Numbered from the stretch's first letter, positions 1 through 7,216 are shown. The stretch is 13,855 nucleotides of DNA from Sedimentisphaerales bacterium (GCA_030640865.1 DAOWIP010000062.1:1-13855); one strand, 5' to 3'. Numbers and translations are program-made. The notes: generated by a model from the sequence alone, not told the origin.

Positions 1-40
1 AAAGCGACATTTGTGCCCGCTCTCCATATCGATATGCCAT
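1..40 (-). CDS. N-terminal fragment of a probable IS1182-like transposase
   Basis: Only the first 13 codons are inside the window. Reading leftward from ATG at 40-38 gives MAYRYGERAQMSL. A very good ribosome binding site, AGGAGG, sits 7 bases upstream (reverse complement within 46-54), which makes this a convincing translation start. The MAYRYG..xQM opening resembles the N-terminus of IS1182/IS4-like transposases that are frequent in planctomycetes; this is recalled family knowledge from a very short stretch. If correct, an insertion sequence lies just left of the window and its end should fall somewhere in 41-140. I could not identify its terminal inverted repeat or a target duplication. Confidence 0.4.
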   Translation of the reverse strand, partial: MAYRYGERAQMSL

Positions 41-138
41 GATAAGACCTCCTTGTCTGTTGTTGTCTTAATACCAGTTGCATTGTAACATATCGGGTAG
101 TAAAATAAACAAATTACTATTATTAATTGCGACACAGC

Positions 139-192
139 CTGAACGCCCTGGGTAGAAAAAACAATATATATTTTTACGCCCTGAAGGGGCAA
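139..192. repeat. REP-like intergenic repeat with ACGCCCTG direct repeats
   Basis: ACGCCCTG occurs at 143-150 and 176-183, separated by an A/T-rich stretch. The second copy runs into the small hairpin GCCC-TGAAG-GGGC (178-190). Paired ACGCCCTGGG and GCCCTGAAGGGGC blocks are a recurring intergenic REP-type pattern in planctomycetes and related phyla, often linked to REP-associated Y1 transposases; that link is recalled, not shown here. The rest of 41-280 holds no gene that I can see. Confidence 0.4.
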
Positions 193-280
193 AATATCAT
201 TGTAATTAAGTAAATGTGGGGTTATCATATAGCACTGTGAAAGTATGAAATGTAATCGTACGTGAACAAACGGTTTTTAA

Positions 281-493
281 ATGAAATACCTGGTAATTTT
301 AGAGCAGACCAAAACCGGTTATTCGGCATATTCTCCGGATTTGCCCGGCTGTGTCGCTACCGGAGTTTCTCGCGATGATGCAGAGGGACGCATGAAGGAA
401 GCTATTGCCTTCCATTTGGATGGCCTACATCAGGAAGGCATGGAAATCCCTCAACCTCACAGTCTCTCAACTTACCTTGATGTTTCTGCGTAA
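281..493 (+). CDS. Orphan HicB-like (UPF0150) small protein
   Basis: A 70-residue protein with the compact HicB fold signature: an N-terminal strand (MKYLVILEQTKTGYSAYSPDLPGC) containing the typical G-Y-S-A-Y-x-P-D-L-P-G-C segment, then a helix starting DDAEGRMKEAIAFHLDGL. HicB proteins neutralise HicA mRNA interferases and usually also carry a C-terminal DNA-binding domain. This one ends right after the core domain, so it is the short form. No HicA-like ORF lies on either side: the upstream 240 bases are non-coding and gnd follows. It is probably a solitary HicB-like protein of unknown target rather than a complete toxin-antitoxin pair. No clear Shine-Dalgarno precedes the ATG. A palindromic repeat begins just after the stop codon. 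Confidence 0.8.
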   Translation: MKYLVILEQTKTGYSAYSPDLPGCVATGVSRDDAEGRMKEAIAFHLDGLHQEGMEIPQPHSLSTYLDVSA

Positions 494-494
494 A

Positions 495-517
495 TGTATC
501 GCAGCCGTCCCGGCTGC
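495..517 (+). repeat. Palindromic repeat (copy 1) between hicB-like gene and gnd
   Basis: The unit begins TGTATC and continues as the hairpin GCAGCCG-TCC-CGGCTGC (501-517), a perfect 7-bp stem with a 3-base loop, followed by a pyrimidine-rich run (TTCTTTAACCTTT). It could end transcription of the hicB-like gene. A second copy with only two differences lies at 7217-7239 upstream of leuS, which argues for a dispersed REP-type element rather than a purely local terminator. Confidence 0.55.
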
Positions 518-553
518 TTCTTTAACCTTTACTCTAAAAGGAGTCTTTAGAAA

Positions 554-2005
554 ATGGCAAAAGCGGATATCGGCCTGGTCGGCCAGGCGGTAATGGGTGA
601 AAACTTAATCCTTAATATGGAAAGCAAGGGCTTTACTGTCGCTTGTTTCAATCGTACCGTTTCGAAAGTGGACGATTTTCTCAACGATCGCGCCAAGGGC
701 AAGAACATCATCGGGACTCATTCTATCGAGGAATTCTGCGCCGCCCTTGAACGGCCCCGCAAGATAATGCTGATGGTCAAGGCCGGCGCTGCCGTCGATG
801 CCTTTATCGACATGGTCCTGCCCCACCTTGAAGACGGCGATATTATTATTGACGGCGGTAACTCACATTTTCCGGACACCATCCGCCGTACGGAGTATGT
901 CGAAAGCAAGGGCAAACTTTATATCGGCACCGGTGTTTCCGGCGGTGAAGAAGGTGCGCTGCTCGGCCCTTCGATTATGCCCGGCGGTTCGCCAAAAGCC
1001 TGGGAAAGCGTCAAGCCCATCTTCCAGAAAATTGCCGCCCAAACCGACGACGGCCAGCCTTGTTGTGAATGGGTCGGCGAAAACGGCGCGGGCCACTTCG
1101 TCAAAATGGTACACAACGGCATCGAGTACGGTGATATGCAGATGATCTGCGAGACCTATCAGATGATGAAAGAGGGTCTCGGCATGAGCAACAAGGAAAT
1201 GCACGAGGTCTTTACCGAGTGGAACGAAGGCGAACTGGACTCATATCTTATTGAGATAACACGCGACATACTTGGCTATAAGGATGAAGACGGTAACGAG
1301 GTCATCGACCTTATCCTCGACACCGCCGGCCAGAAGGGCACTGGAAAATGGACCGCGATTGCCGCCCTCGACCTCGGCCAACCGCTTACGCTTATCGGGG
1401 AAGCCGTTTTTTCCCGTTGCCTCTCCGCGCTCAAGGACGAACGTTCTGGCGCGTCTAAAATCCTTTCCGGCCCAAAGGTACAGTTCCAGGCCGACAAGAA
1501 GGCCTTTGTCAACGACCTGCGTCAGGCCCTTTATGCCTCCAAGATCATCAGTTACGCTCAGGGCTATCAGCTTATGCGTGCCGCCGCGAAGGAATACAAC
1601 TGGAATCTCAACAATGGTGGTATTGCCCTGATGTGGCGTGGCGGGTGCATTATCCGCTCGGTCTTTCTTGGCAAGATCAAGGACGCCTTCGACAAAAACC
1701 CCGATCTTGAAAACTTACTGCTCGATGCGTTCTTCAGGGAAGCGGTCGAGGCAGCCCAGCCCGCTTGGCGTCGGGTAGCCATGACAGCTATCGAGATGGG
1801 CATCCCAATGCCTGCGATGGGCACGGCACTTGCTTTTTATGACGGTTATCGTCACGAACGGCTGCCCGCTAATCTGCTGCAGGCTCAGCGGGACTATTTC
1901 GGCGCCCATACTTACGAACGGGTTGACAAGCCACGAGGTGAGTTTTTTCACACCAATTGGACCGGACATGGTGGTTCCACAGCCGCGTCAACATACATAG
2001 CTTAA
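554..2005 (+). CDS. gnd: 6-phosphogluconate dehydrogenase, decarboxylating
   Basis: A 483-residue protein of the long, cytosolic, NADP-dependent 6PGDH class, matching the family's usual 470-485 residues. It converts 6-phosphogluconate to ribulose 5-phosphate plus CO2 in the oxidative pentose phosphate pathway. Visible landmarks: N-terminal Rossmann motif GLVGQAVMGENLILNM (residues 7-22); substrate-binding GTGVSGGEEGA (126-136); catalytic block with K184, H187, N188 and E191 in HFVKMVHNGIEYGD; the family signature ILDTAGQKGTGKW (254-266); and the C-terminal QAQRDYFGAHTYER that reaches the neighbouring subunit's active site. The start is well supported by AAAAGGAG at 536-543, 10 bases before ATG. 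It is apparently monocistronic: a repeat hairpin lies upstream and a long hairpin starts 20 bases after the stop. Confidence 0.97.
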   Translation: MAKADIGLVGQAVMGENLILNMESKGFTVACFNRTVSKVDDFLNDRAKGKNIIGTHSIEEFCAALERPRKIMLMVKAGAAVDAFIDMVLPHLEDGDIIIDGGNSHFPDTIRRTEYVESKGKLYIGTGVSGGEEGALLGPSIMPGGSPKAWESVKPIFQKIAAQTDDGQPCCEWVGENGAGHFVKMVHNGIEYGDMQMICETYQMMKEGLGMSNKEMHEVFTEWNEGELDSYLIEITRDILGYKDEDGNEVIDLILDTAGQKGTGKWTAIAALDLGQPLTLIGEAVFSRCLSALKDERSGASKILSGPKVQFQADKKAFVNDLRQALYASKIISYAQGYQLMRAAAKEYNWNLNNGGIALMWRGGCIIRSVFLGKIKDAFDKNPDLENLLLDAFFREAVEAAQPAWRRVAMTAIEMGIPMPAMGTALAFYDGYRHERLPANLLQAQRDYFGAHTYERVDKPRGEFFHTNWTGHGGSTAASTYIA

Positions 2006-2024
2006 TAGTTGTGTGGCCTGTCAG

Positions 2025-2062
2025 GTACAGAAACTTATTTGGCTCCTCATAAGAATCTGTAC
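2025..2062 (+). terminator. Long interrupted hairpin after gnd (possible transcript end)
   Basis: GTACAGA (2025-2031) pairs perfectly with TCTGTAC (2056-2062). Inside a symmetric AA/AA internal loop, CTTAT (2034-2038) pairs with ATAAG (2049-2053), leaving a 10-base loop. It begins 20 bases after the gnd stop. There is no U-run behind it, so it may be a 3' stabiliser or weak terminator rather than a classic intrinsic terminator. Confidence 0.4.
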
Positions 2063-2069
2063 ATGTATA

Positions 2070-2229
2070 TTGACGCCAGCGTCAAAAGTTCAGCTCGACC
2101 GTGATGCCAGGCTGGGATCGCAATAAATAAGTTGTGGGTTGTGGGTGGTGAGAAAAACAGAAGATATGCCCAACGGGTATCATTCAGGATCGGTATAATG
2201 GTCGTTCGGTACTTTTGGCGGAAATGTCA
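2070..2229. repeat. Dispersed repeat R1, copy A
   Basis: This segment is repeated at about 13498-13665 in the same orientation, roughly 85-90% identical by eye, with one 8-9 base indel inside a GTTGTGGG/GTGAG-rich stretch. Shared blocks include TCAAAAGTTCAG, AGGCTGGGATCGCAATAAAT and GGGTATCATTCAGGATCG. It opens with the inverted repeat TTGACGC-CA-GCGTCAA (2070-2085). Most differences in the first part are transitions, as expected of decaying copies. On the minus strand both copies could end a frame QP(G/D)ITVELNF-stop, but upstream the frame has no convincing coding character. No gene is seen in 2063-2447. Confidence 0.7.
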
Positions 2230-2257
2230 ATTTATAAAAATGTATAAAAAAATTAAA

Positions 2258-2361
2258 TTATACGCATCGCGTATGGGAATTCCCGCGAGCGAAACTATGA
2301 CATATTGTCGTAAGGCTACTTACCCGCGTACTAACTGAAAAATTCGATCGGGAGCACTATA
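2258..2361. repeat. Dispersed repeat R2, copy A
   Basis: A clear match to 7020-7133. Both share a TTATACGC start, the perfect palindrome GGGAATTCCC (2275-2284), CATATTGT.GTAAGG, CTAAC and the closing GAGCACTATA. Copy A is about 10 bases shorter in the middle. In this copy ATACGC-ATC-GCGTAT forms a perfect 6-bp hairpin that is weakened in copy B. R2 follows R1 here and ends about 86 bases before the tRNA gene. Confidence 0.7.
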
Positions 2362-2447
2362 ACCGTATTCGGTGGTACTTTTTTGCCATAGAGAACACCG
2401 AATTTACATTGCTTTTACTAAAAGAGCTATTAGAATGTGATAATATT

Positions 2448-2521
2448 GTCCCCGTGGCACAATTGGATAGCGCGTTGGCCTCCGAAGCCAAAGGTTGTGG
2501 GTTCGAATCCCGCCGGGGACG
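2448..2521 (+). tRNA. tRNA-Arg (anticodon CCG)
   Basis: A full cloverleaf. The acceptor stem GTCCCCG (2448-2454) pairs with CGGGGAC (2514-2520), with discriminator G at 2521. The D arm follows. The anticodon stem TTGGC/GCCAA (2475-2479, 2487-2491) carries loop CTCCGAA, so the anticodon is CCG (2482-2484), reading CGG codons. The T arm is GTGGG-TTCGAAT-CCCGC. CCA is not encoded. A TTTTTTCTCTT run begins immediately after and may help end transcription. No copy of the 3' end that would suggest an integration duplication is visible in the window. Confidence 0.96.
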
Positions 2522-2605
2522 TTTTTTCTCTTAATGAATTATAAGGTTTTATCTGTAAATTAAGTTTGTAACGCTTGGGAGTTGAACTCACAGAGTAAAT
2601 CATTG

Positions 2606-4120
2606 ATGGAACGACGAGAATTCATCAAAACGACTCTCGGCAGCATATTTTTTGGCAGCTTAGGTTGTTCTCTGAATGCGGTGCCGTCTTACGGAAAGCA
2701 AAAAGATAAGCGTCCAAATATCCTGTGGATTATGATGGATGACTGTCGGGCTGACGCCGTGGGCTGTTACGGCAAACCATGGGTCAAGACACCCAACATG
2801 GATGCCATCGCACAACAGGGAACTCGTTTCCAGACAGCGATCGTGCAGAATCCGGTATGCGTTCCATCGAGGACCTCGATGAAAACAGGGCATTACCCAT
2901 ACGAATTCGGCATTATGGCTATGGGTAAGCCGCCCACTATCCCGGAACCTTACATCAACCAACACAAGATCGACACAATTAAAAAGACCCCGACTCTTTT
3001 GGACTATTGGAAACAAGTTGGGATACCCACGGTCAACGTCGGCAAGATTCATGCTTTTAGAGAGGTCTGGACCCGCTGGGGCGAGAAGCAGGCTCTGATT
3101 GATGTTTTCGGTGATACTCGAGAGAAAAAGGACCAAAAAAGATTCGAACAATTTTCTCAAAACAACCCCTACCCAACCGTGAAAACCAAGACTCATCAAT
3201 GGATGATAGGTGGCGTTGTTCCGGTTGAGCCTGAAGAGACCCAGACCTGGAGGCTGGGTGATCTGGCGGTCAAGACCCTGATGGAGTTGTCTGCCTCGGA
3301 CCAGCCCTTTTTCCTGCGTGTGTCCTTTCACGCCCCGCACGTACCCTGTCGGGTTCCGAAATCGTATATGATTGATCCTAAAACCATTAACCTGCCCCTT
3401 CCGGATGAAACGGAACTGAAGAGTAAGCCCCGTTTTGAGAGAGAATGCCTCCAGGTTTACGCTGGCGGTCTCGACCTGAATCGAGAACAGATCGACACCT
3501 GTCGGGGCACATATTATGGTATGGTCTCGCTGGTTGATGACCAGGTGGGAAGACTCGTCGAGGTGCTCAGGAAAACCGGTAAATTGAAAAATACCATCAT
3601 CGCCGTCAATGCCGATCAGGGCTTTCAACTGGGCGAACATGGCCTTTGGAAGAAAAGAGTTTTTTATGAGCAAAATGTATGCGTTCCATTCATTATTAGC
3701 TGTCCGCGGCTGCTCCCTGCAAATAAAGTTATCGACGAGCCGGTTGAAATGGTGGATTTTCTGCCGACACTGATGGACCTTTCCGGCCTGAAGCCGCCCG
3801 ATTCCATACGCGGCCGCAGCCTGATGCCGCTTATTCGCGGTGAGGTAAAAAAATGGAGAGAAGCGTGCTTTTGTGAGATCGATCACAGCCGATCAATGTA
3901 TGATGAGCTGCGCCGTGGAACAGGCCGCCGTGTAATGGTGCGGACGAAAGAATGGAAATTGATTTTCTTTATGGATAAGCGTGTCGCGGATAAAGACGGA
4001 GCTTTGTATAACCTTATAAATGATCCTGACGAAAGAGAAAACCTGTACGGCAAACCGAAATACAAAAATATTGTAAAGTACCTGGAAGGGCTGGCGGATG
4101 ATTGGGACAGAAAAATCTGA
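2606..4120 (+). CDS. Tat-exported formylglycine-dependent sulfatase
   Basis: 504 residues from ATG 2606. This start is chosen because it opens directly with the twin-arginine signal MERREFIKTTLG followed by a hydrophobic stretch; an in-frame TTG at 2582 would add 8 residues, and neither start has a well-placed Shine-Dalgarno. Sulfatase landmarks: metal-binding DD (45-46) in NILWIMMDDCRAD; the maturation motif CVPSR (85-89), whose Cys is oxidised to formylglycine in this family; SFHAPHVP with H242; and the second metal site DQG (D337, Q338) followed by LGEHGLWKK. The C-terminal LYNLINDPDERENL is typical of type I sulfatases. It hydrolyses sulfate esters, likely on polysaccharides, outside the cytoplasm. 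The substrate cannot be read from sequence, and no maturase is in the window. The next gene begins 13 bases downstream, suggesting cotranscription. Confidence 0.92.
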   Translation: MERREFIKTTLGSIFFGSLGCSLNAVPSYGKQKDKRPNILWIMMDDCRADAVGCYGKPWVKTPNMDAIAQQGTRFQTAIVQNPVCVPSRTSMKTGHYPYEFGIMAMGKPPTIPEPYINQHKIDTIKKTPTLLDYWKQVGIPTVNVGKIHAFREVWTRWGEKQALIDVFGDTREKKDQKRFEQFSQNNPYPTVKTKTHQWMIGGVVPVEPEETQTWRLGDLAVKTLMELSASDQPFFLRVSFHAPHVPCRVPKSYMIDPKTINLPLPDETELKSKPRFERECLQVYAGGLDLNREQIDTCRGTYYGMVSLVDDQVGRLVEVLRKTGKLKNTIIAVNADQGFQLGEHGLWKKRVFYEQNVCVPFIISCPRLLPANKVIDEPVEMVDFLPTLMDLSGLKPPDSIRGRSLMPLIRGEVKKWREACFCEIDHSRSMYDELRRGTGRRVMVRTKEWKLIFFMDKRVADKDGALYNLINDPDERENLYGKPKYKNIVKYLEGLADDWDRKI

Positions 4121-4133
4121 TTATGGTATTCAA

Positions 4134-5711
4134 ATGAAAAATAACCGCTTTTATGTACTGTTAGTTGTTATTGTTGTTGTACAAAGTCTCTCCGCGACAG
4201 CTTCTCCCAACGCTGAATACAACCGCGGCGCAAATGCTCAGATTGTGTTGGCTGCGCCGGACCTCTTCTCCGCTCAGGCGGTCTCGTCGAATCGTATCGA
4301 TCTGAGGTGGCGCGACAACAGCGCAAACGAGCAGGGCTTCAGTATTCGATGGGGTACATCGCCGGATAGTCCGCCCAACGAAATTCTCGTCGAAAAGAAT
4401 ACCACAACTTATTCGCATACCGCTCTGAGTCCGGATACGACTTACTATTACAAGATCAACGCGCGGCACAGGTTGGGTAATTCTTCATATAGCCTGACAG
4501 TAACCGACACCACCCTGTGCTCGCCCGGTATGGAGCGGATCATTGTTGACGATGCCACCAATGGCGGCCCGCTGAAACTGGGATACTCCGAGAAAGGGAC
4601 GGATTGGGGCAATTCCGGGTCCGACACGCAATATAACGGAGGGTCCCGTGTTACGTTAAACGAAGGCGACAGTGCTATATGGAAGGCTGATCTGGCAGGC
4701 GGCGAATACGAGGTTTATATACGATGGACCAGCAGGGAAAAATTTAATCGCGATCGGTGTGCAAACTACTACTTCTTCGATAGTAGTGGTGAAAGACTTA
4801 CGCACAAGGTCGTCAATCAAAATGATATGAGCAAGGTCGGCAAGTGGAATCTGCTGGGGACATACGTCATCAAAACCGGAACAGCAAGAGTTGAACTGCA
4901 TCGTACTAAAACTCGAGGCGCCACCTCGGCCGATGCCGCAAAATGGCTTCGTATAGGCGACGGCGGCGTGCCCCAGGCCCCGATCGTACAGATTTTGGCT
5001 CCAGATTACGGTGCCAGGTTTGTGGAAGGCGAAAATATTACCATCAGGGCGGCTGCCTTTGACGGGGATGGAAGTGTAACCAGAGTGGAATTCTATAGGG
5101 ACACTGTGAAACTCGAACAAGACACCGCTTCGCCATACACGTATATATGGAAAAACGCGCCGATCGGAACCTATCTCCTGACAGTCAGGGCGTATGACAA
5201 TGTCGGCACAGTCAGGGTATCGCTCCCGGTGAAAATCGCCGTTCAATCAGCCTCACAACAGGAAGTGATTATTGTTGATAACGGGTTCACACCCAAAGAC
5301 CAGGGGCAATTCGTTAAAACCGGAGCATGGAGCGGTTCGGAGTGCTCGGACGGATATGCCGGAGGCTCCGAGGCCATAAATATCGAGGGAGCCAAAGCTG
5401 AATGGAGGGGATATGTAACTGGTGGTACATACCAGATTTCCGCCTGGTGGAGTGCCATTAAAAAAGACGGAGATATCCACAATCGCAGCAAAAATACCAG
5501 GTTTCGTATTTACGACAGCGACGGAACACTTCTGCGAACGGTTACTGTCGATCAAAGGGCCAGTCACGGCAGTTGGTATCCGCTTGGCCGGTATGTTATC
5601 GCCCCGGGAACAGCAAAAGTAGCCATTTGCTACCACTCGGATACGAATGGTTACATGGTAGCCGATGCCGTGCGATGGATGAGAGTTGATGCCGGGGTGC
5701 CCCCCCTTTGA
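4134..5711 (+). CDS. Secreted FN3 / golvesin-like / Ig-like / golvesin-like multidomain protein
   Basis: 525 residues from ATG 4134, chosen because MKNNRFYVLLVVIVVVQSLSATA forms a good Sec signal peptide; an in-frame ATG at 4098 would overlap the sulfatase and bury it. Modules: FN3 at about 41-123 (IDLRWRDNSANEQGFSIRW ... TTYYYKINA); a golvesin/xanthan-lyase CBD-like domain at about 135-275 (ERIIVDD ... YEVYIRW ... GKWNLLGTYVIKTGTARVEL ... ADAAKWLRI); a bacterial Ig-like domain at about 283-370 (FDGDGSVTRVEFYRD); and a second golvesin-like domain at about 377-518 (EVIIVDNGF ... GSWYPLGRYVIAPGTAKVAI ... ADAVRWMRV). There is no catalytic domain and no PEP-CTERM or cell-wall anchor at the C-terminus. 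Family knowledge suggests carbohydrate or surface binding. Sitting 13 bases behind the sulfatase, it may hold the enzyme's substrate. Confidence 0.85.
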   Translation: MKNNRFYVLLVVIVVVQSLSATASPNAEYNRGANAQIVLAAPDLFSAQAVSSNRIDLRWRDNSANEQGFSIRWGTSPDSPPNEILVEKNTTTYSHTALSPDTTYYYKINARHRLGNSSYSLTVTDTTLCSPGMERIIVDDATNGGPLKLGYSEKGTDWGNSGSDTQYNGGSRVTLNEGDSAIWKADLAGGEYEVYIRWTSREKFNRDRCANYYFFDSSGERLTHKVVNQNDMSKVGKWNLLGTYVIKTGTARVELHRTKTRGATSADAAKWLRIGDGGVPQAPIVQILAPDYGARFVEGENITIRAAAFDGDGSVTRVEFYRDTVKLEQDTASPYTYIWKNAPIGTYLLTVRAYDNVGTVRVSLPVKIAVQSASQQEVIIVDNGFTPKDQGQFVKTGAWSGSECSDGYAGGSEAINIEGAKAEWRGYVTGGTYQISAWWSAIKKDGDIHNRSKNTRFRIYDSDGTLLRTVTVDQRASHGSWYPLGRYVIAPGTAKVAICYHSDTNGYMVADAVRWMRVDAGVPPL

Positions 5712-5733
5712 TTGAACGATGATAAATTGGGTG

Positions 5734-5760
5734 GCACCTTTCTGTATTTCAGAGAGGTGC
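5734..5760 (+). terminator. Strong hairpin after the sulfatase-golvesin unit
   Basis: GCACCTTTCTG (5734-5744) pairs with CAGAGAGGTGC (5750-5760) over 11 bp with one G-U wobble, around loop TATTT. It begins 23 bases after the stop codon, between convergent genes. There is no clean U-run downstream (TCCTGTATAAT), so termination strength is uncertain. It may serve both directions. Confidence 0.6.
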
Positions 5761-5806
5761 TCCTGTATAATCCTCGGCATGGAACCCAGTGAAATTATAT
5801 TGAGCA

Positions 5807-6943
5807 CTATAAAAAATCGTTCACCTTCATAATTGGACAAGCGGTAATTTTTTCATTAATCGGCCAGGCTTCTTCCCCCGGATAGACGATTAATAATTTA
5901 TGAAGTTTTAATGAATCAATTGCGATCGACATGGATTTTGTTTTATCCGGTGCCTCGCTGAATTTGAGTTCAATTCCATACCGCAGACCATTAAGAACAA
6001 AAAACATATCCAGCTCGGCTCCGCTATATGTTGCCCAGTAATAAGCCTGCGAAGGCCTTATTGTTCGCAGTATCTGCTCTATGGCAAAGCCTTCCCACGA
6101 CGCGACAACCTGTGGATGCCCCGTAACAGCATATAAGGCCTGCAGATCAAGCAAACTGTGCAACAGACCGGTATCACGGAAATAGATTTTAGGTGACTTT
6201 ACCTGTCGTTTGCGGATATTTTCGTGCCAGGGCTGAAGCTGCCGAATCATATATGTTTCTGTAAGAATATCCAGATAAGAACGAACAGTCTTGTCATTAA
6301 CGCCCATCGCGGATGCTATCCGTGAAGCGTTCCACACCTGGCCGTGATAATGAGCAATCATCGTCCAGAATCTTCGGACAGCCTGAGCGGGAATATTTAT
6401 ACCAAGTTGAGGTATATCTCGCTGTAAAAAGGTGCGAATAAAACCTTCCCGCCAGACAAAACTGTCCTGATCGCTATCTGCCAGATACGAACGCGGAAAG
6501 CCGCCGCGTACCCAAAGACTCTGCCAAACCTCCGCCCCAAGCTCTGTCAAATCAAAGCCTGACATATCGACAAACTCGATACGTCCGGCCAGAGTTTCTG
6601 ATACATTCCTGATGATGTCCGGTGATGCGCTCCCAAGAATGAGAAACCTGCATTGATTCTCAGGTTTATCCACGACAACCCTCAAAACCGAAAATAGCTC
6701 GGGCAGGATTTGTATCTCATCGATAATGACAAGGCCTGATAGTGAAGCGAGCATCATTTCCGGATTCGCAAGCCTGCGTATATCAGTCTGGCTCTCAAGG
6801 TCAAAGTATGTGCTCGGTTCCTGAACACTGATCATTCTTGCCAGTGTTGTTTTGCCGCACTGTCGCGGCCCAAGTAAGGCTACTATCGGCGACCGTTTAA
6901 GGGCGGTTGAAACTTGACTTATATAGGCTTTGCGATTTATCAT
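5807..6943 (-). CDS. AAA ATPase with DUF4143 C-terminal domain
   Basis: 378 residues of the AAA_14/DUF4143 family of P-loop ATPases. Walker A is GPRQCGKT (25-32), Walker B LVIIDE (71-76), and a sensor-like LILGSAS lies at 101-107. A winged-helix-like region follows (about 190-240, WNASRIASAMGVNDKTVRSYLDIL). The C-terminal DUF4143 region has a PD-(D/E)xK nuclease-like pattern: E310 and D312 in AELDMF, then E325-x-K327 in GIELKF. The family is widespread, often in multiple copies, and its biochemical role is not settled. The length is normal and no motif is broken. The gene converges on the golvesin gene. There is no clear Shine-Dalgarno; a TATAAT (minus strand, 6956-6951) sits 7 bases before the ATG inside a perfect inverted repeat. 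Confidence 0.9.
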   Translation of the reverse strand: MINRKAYISQVSTALKRSPIVALLGPRQCGKTTLARMISVQEPSTYFDLESQTDIRRLANPEMMLASLSGLVIIDEIQILPELFSVLRVVVDKPENQCRFLILGSASPDIIRNVSETLAGRIEFVDMSGFDLTELGAEVWQSLWVRGGFPRSYLADSDQDSFVWREGFIRTFLQRDIPQLGINIPAQAVRRFWTMIAHYHGQVWNASRIASAMGVNDKTVRSYLDILTETYMIRQLQPWHENIRKRQVKSPKIYFRDTGLLHSLLDLQALYAVTGHPQVVASWEGFAIEQILRTIRPSQAYYWATYSGAELDMFFVLNGLRYGIELKFSEAPDKTKSMSIAIDSLKLHKLLIVYPGEEAWPINEKITACPIMKVNDFL

Positions 6944-6950
6944 AATTACT

Positions 6951-6999
6951 ATTATACCTTTAATACTCGGAATGTCAATACGAATATTAAAGGTATAAT
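6951..6999. promoter_or_regulatory. Perfect 15-bp inverted repeat containing divergent TATAAT boxes
   Basis: ATTATACCTTTAATA (6951-6965) is the exact reverse complement of TATTAAAGGTATAAT (6985-6999). One mismatched position inside, TCG and CGA extend the symmetry. The left arm gives a TATAAT just before the ATPase start on the minus strand; the right arm gives a TATAAT facing right. It could be a promoter/operator bound by a dimer, or a 5' hairpin in a transcript. Which of these it is cannot be decided from sequence. Confidence 0.65.
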
Positions 7000-7019
7000 A
7001 TCTGTCCTTTTACAAATAG

Positions 7020-7133
7020 TTATACGCACCGCATATGGGAATTCCCGCGAGCAAAACCATAACATATTGTTGTAAGGAAACGAGTACACCAGTTTCCGCA
7101 TACTAACGGGAAAATTCAATCGTGAGCACTATA
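7020..7133. repeat. Dispersed repeat R2, copy B
   Basis: The second copy of the element at 2258-2361, in the same orientation, with GGGAATTCCC at 7037-7046 and the end motif TGAGCACTATA at 7123-7133. That 11-mer also occurs at 5801-5811, so it flanks the DUF4143 ATPase gene as a direct repeat. No gene is seen in 7000-7284. Confidence 0.7.
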
Positions 7134-7216
7134 CATAAGAGGCTGTTGATTTTTGCGTCAAGGCATTATATCATAAGGAGTTCTGGATTATCGGCCTTGA
7201 AAACACCGATATATGG

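Noticed and set aside
2082..2110. Minus-strand QP(G/D)ITVELNF-stop in both R1 copies as the end of an outer-membrane barrel gene
   Set aside because: Only the last ten codons look coherent; upstream the frame is low-complexity and interrupted, so a gene is not supported.
2132..2338. 68-codon frame (starting TTG) across R1/R2 copy A
   Set aside because: The matching frame in R1 copy B differs by an indel and non-synonymous changes; there is no ribosome site. It is a translated repeat.
2448..2521. tRNA-Arg as an integration site for the downstream sulfatase genes
   Set aside because: No duplicated tRNA 3' end and no integrase are visible in the window.
2660..3886. 408-codon open frame antisense to the sulfatase
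   Set aside because: Long, but fully inside a gene with clear sulfatase motifs; the antisense product shows no recognisable features.
7020..7065. GTTATAC...CATAAC around the GGGAATTCCC palindrome in R2, considered as another attC site
   Set aside because: Core boxes are in the wrong order (GTT before AAC on both strands), are not conserved in the other R2 copy, and no cassette gene abuts it.
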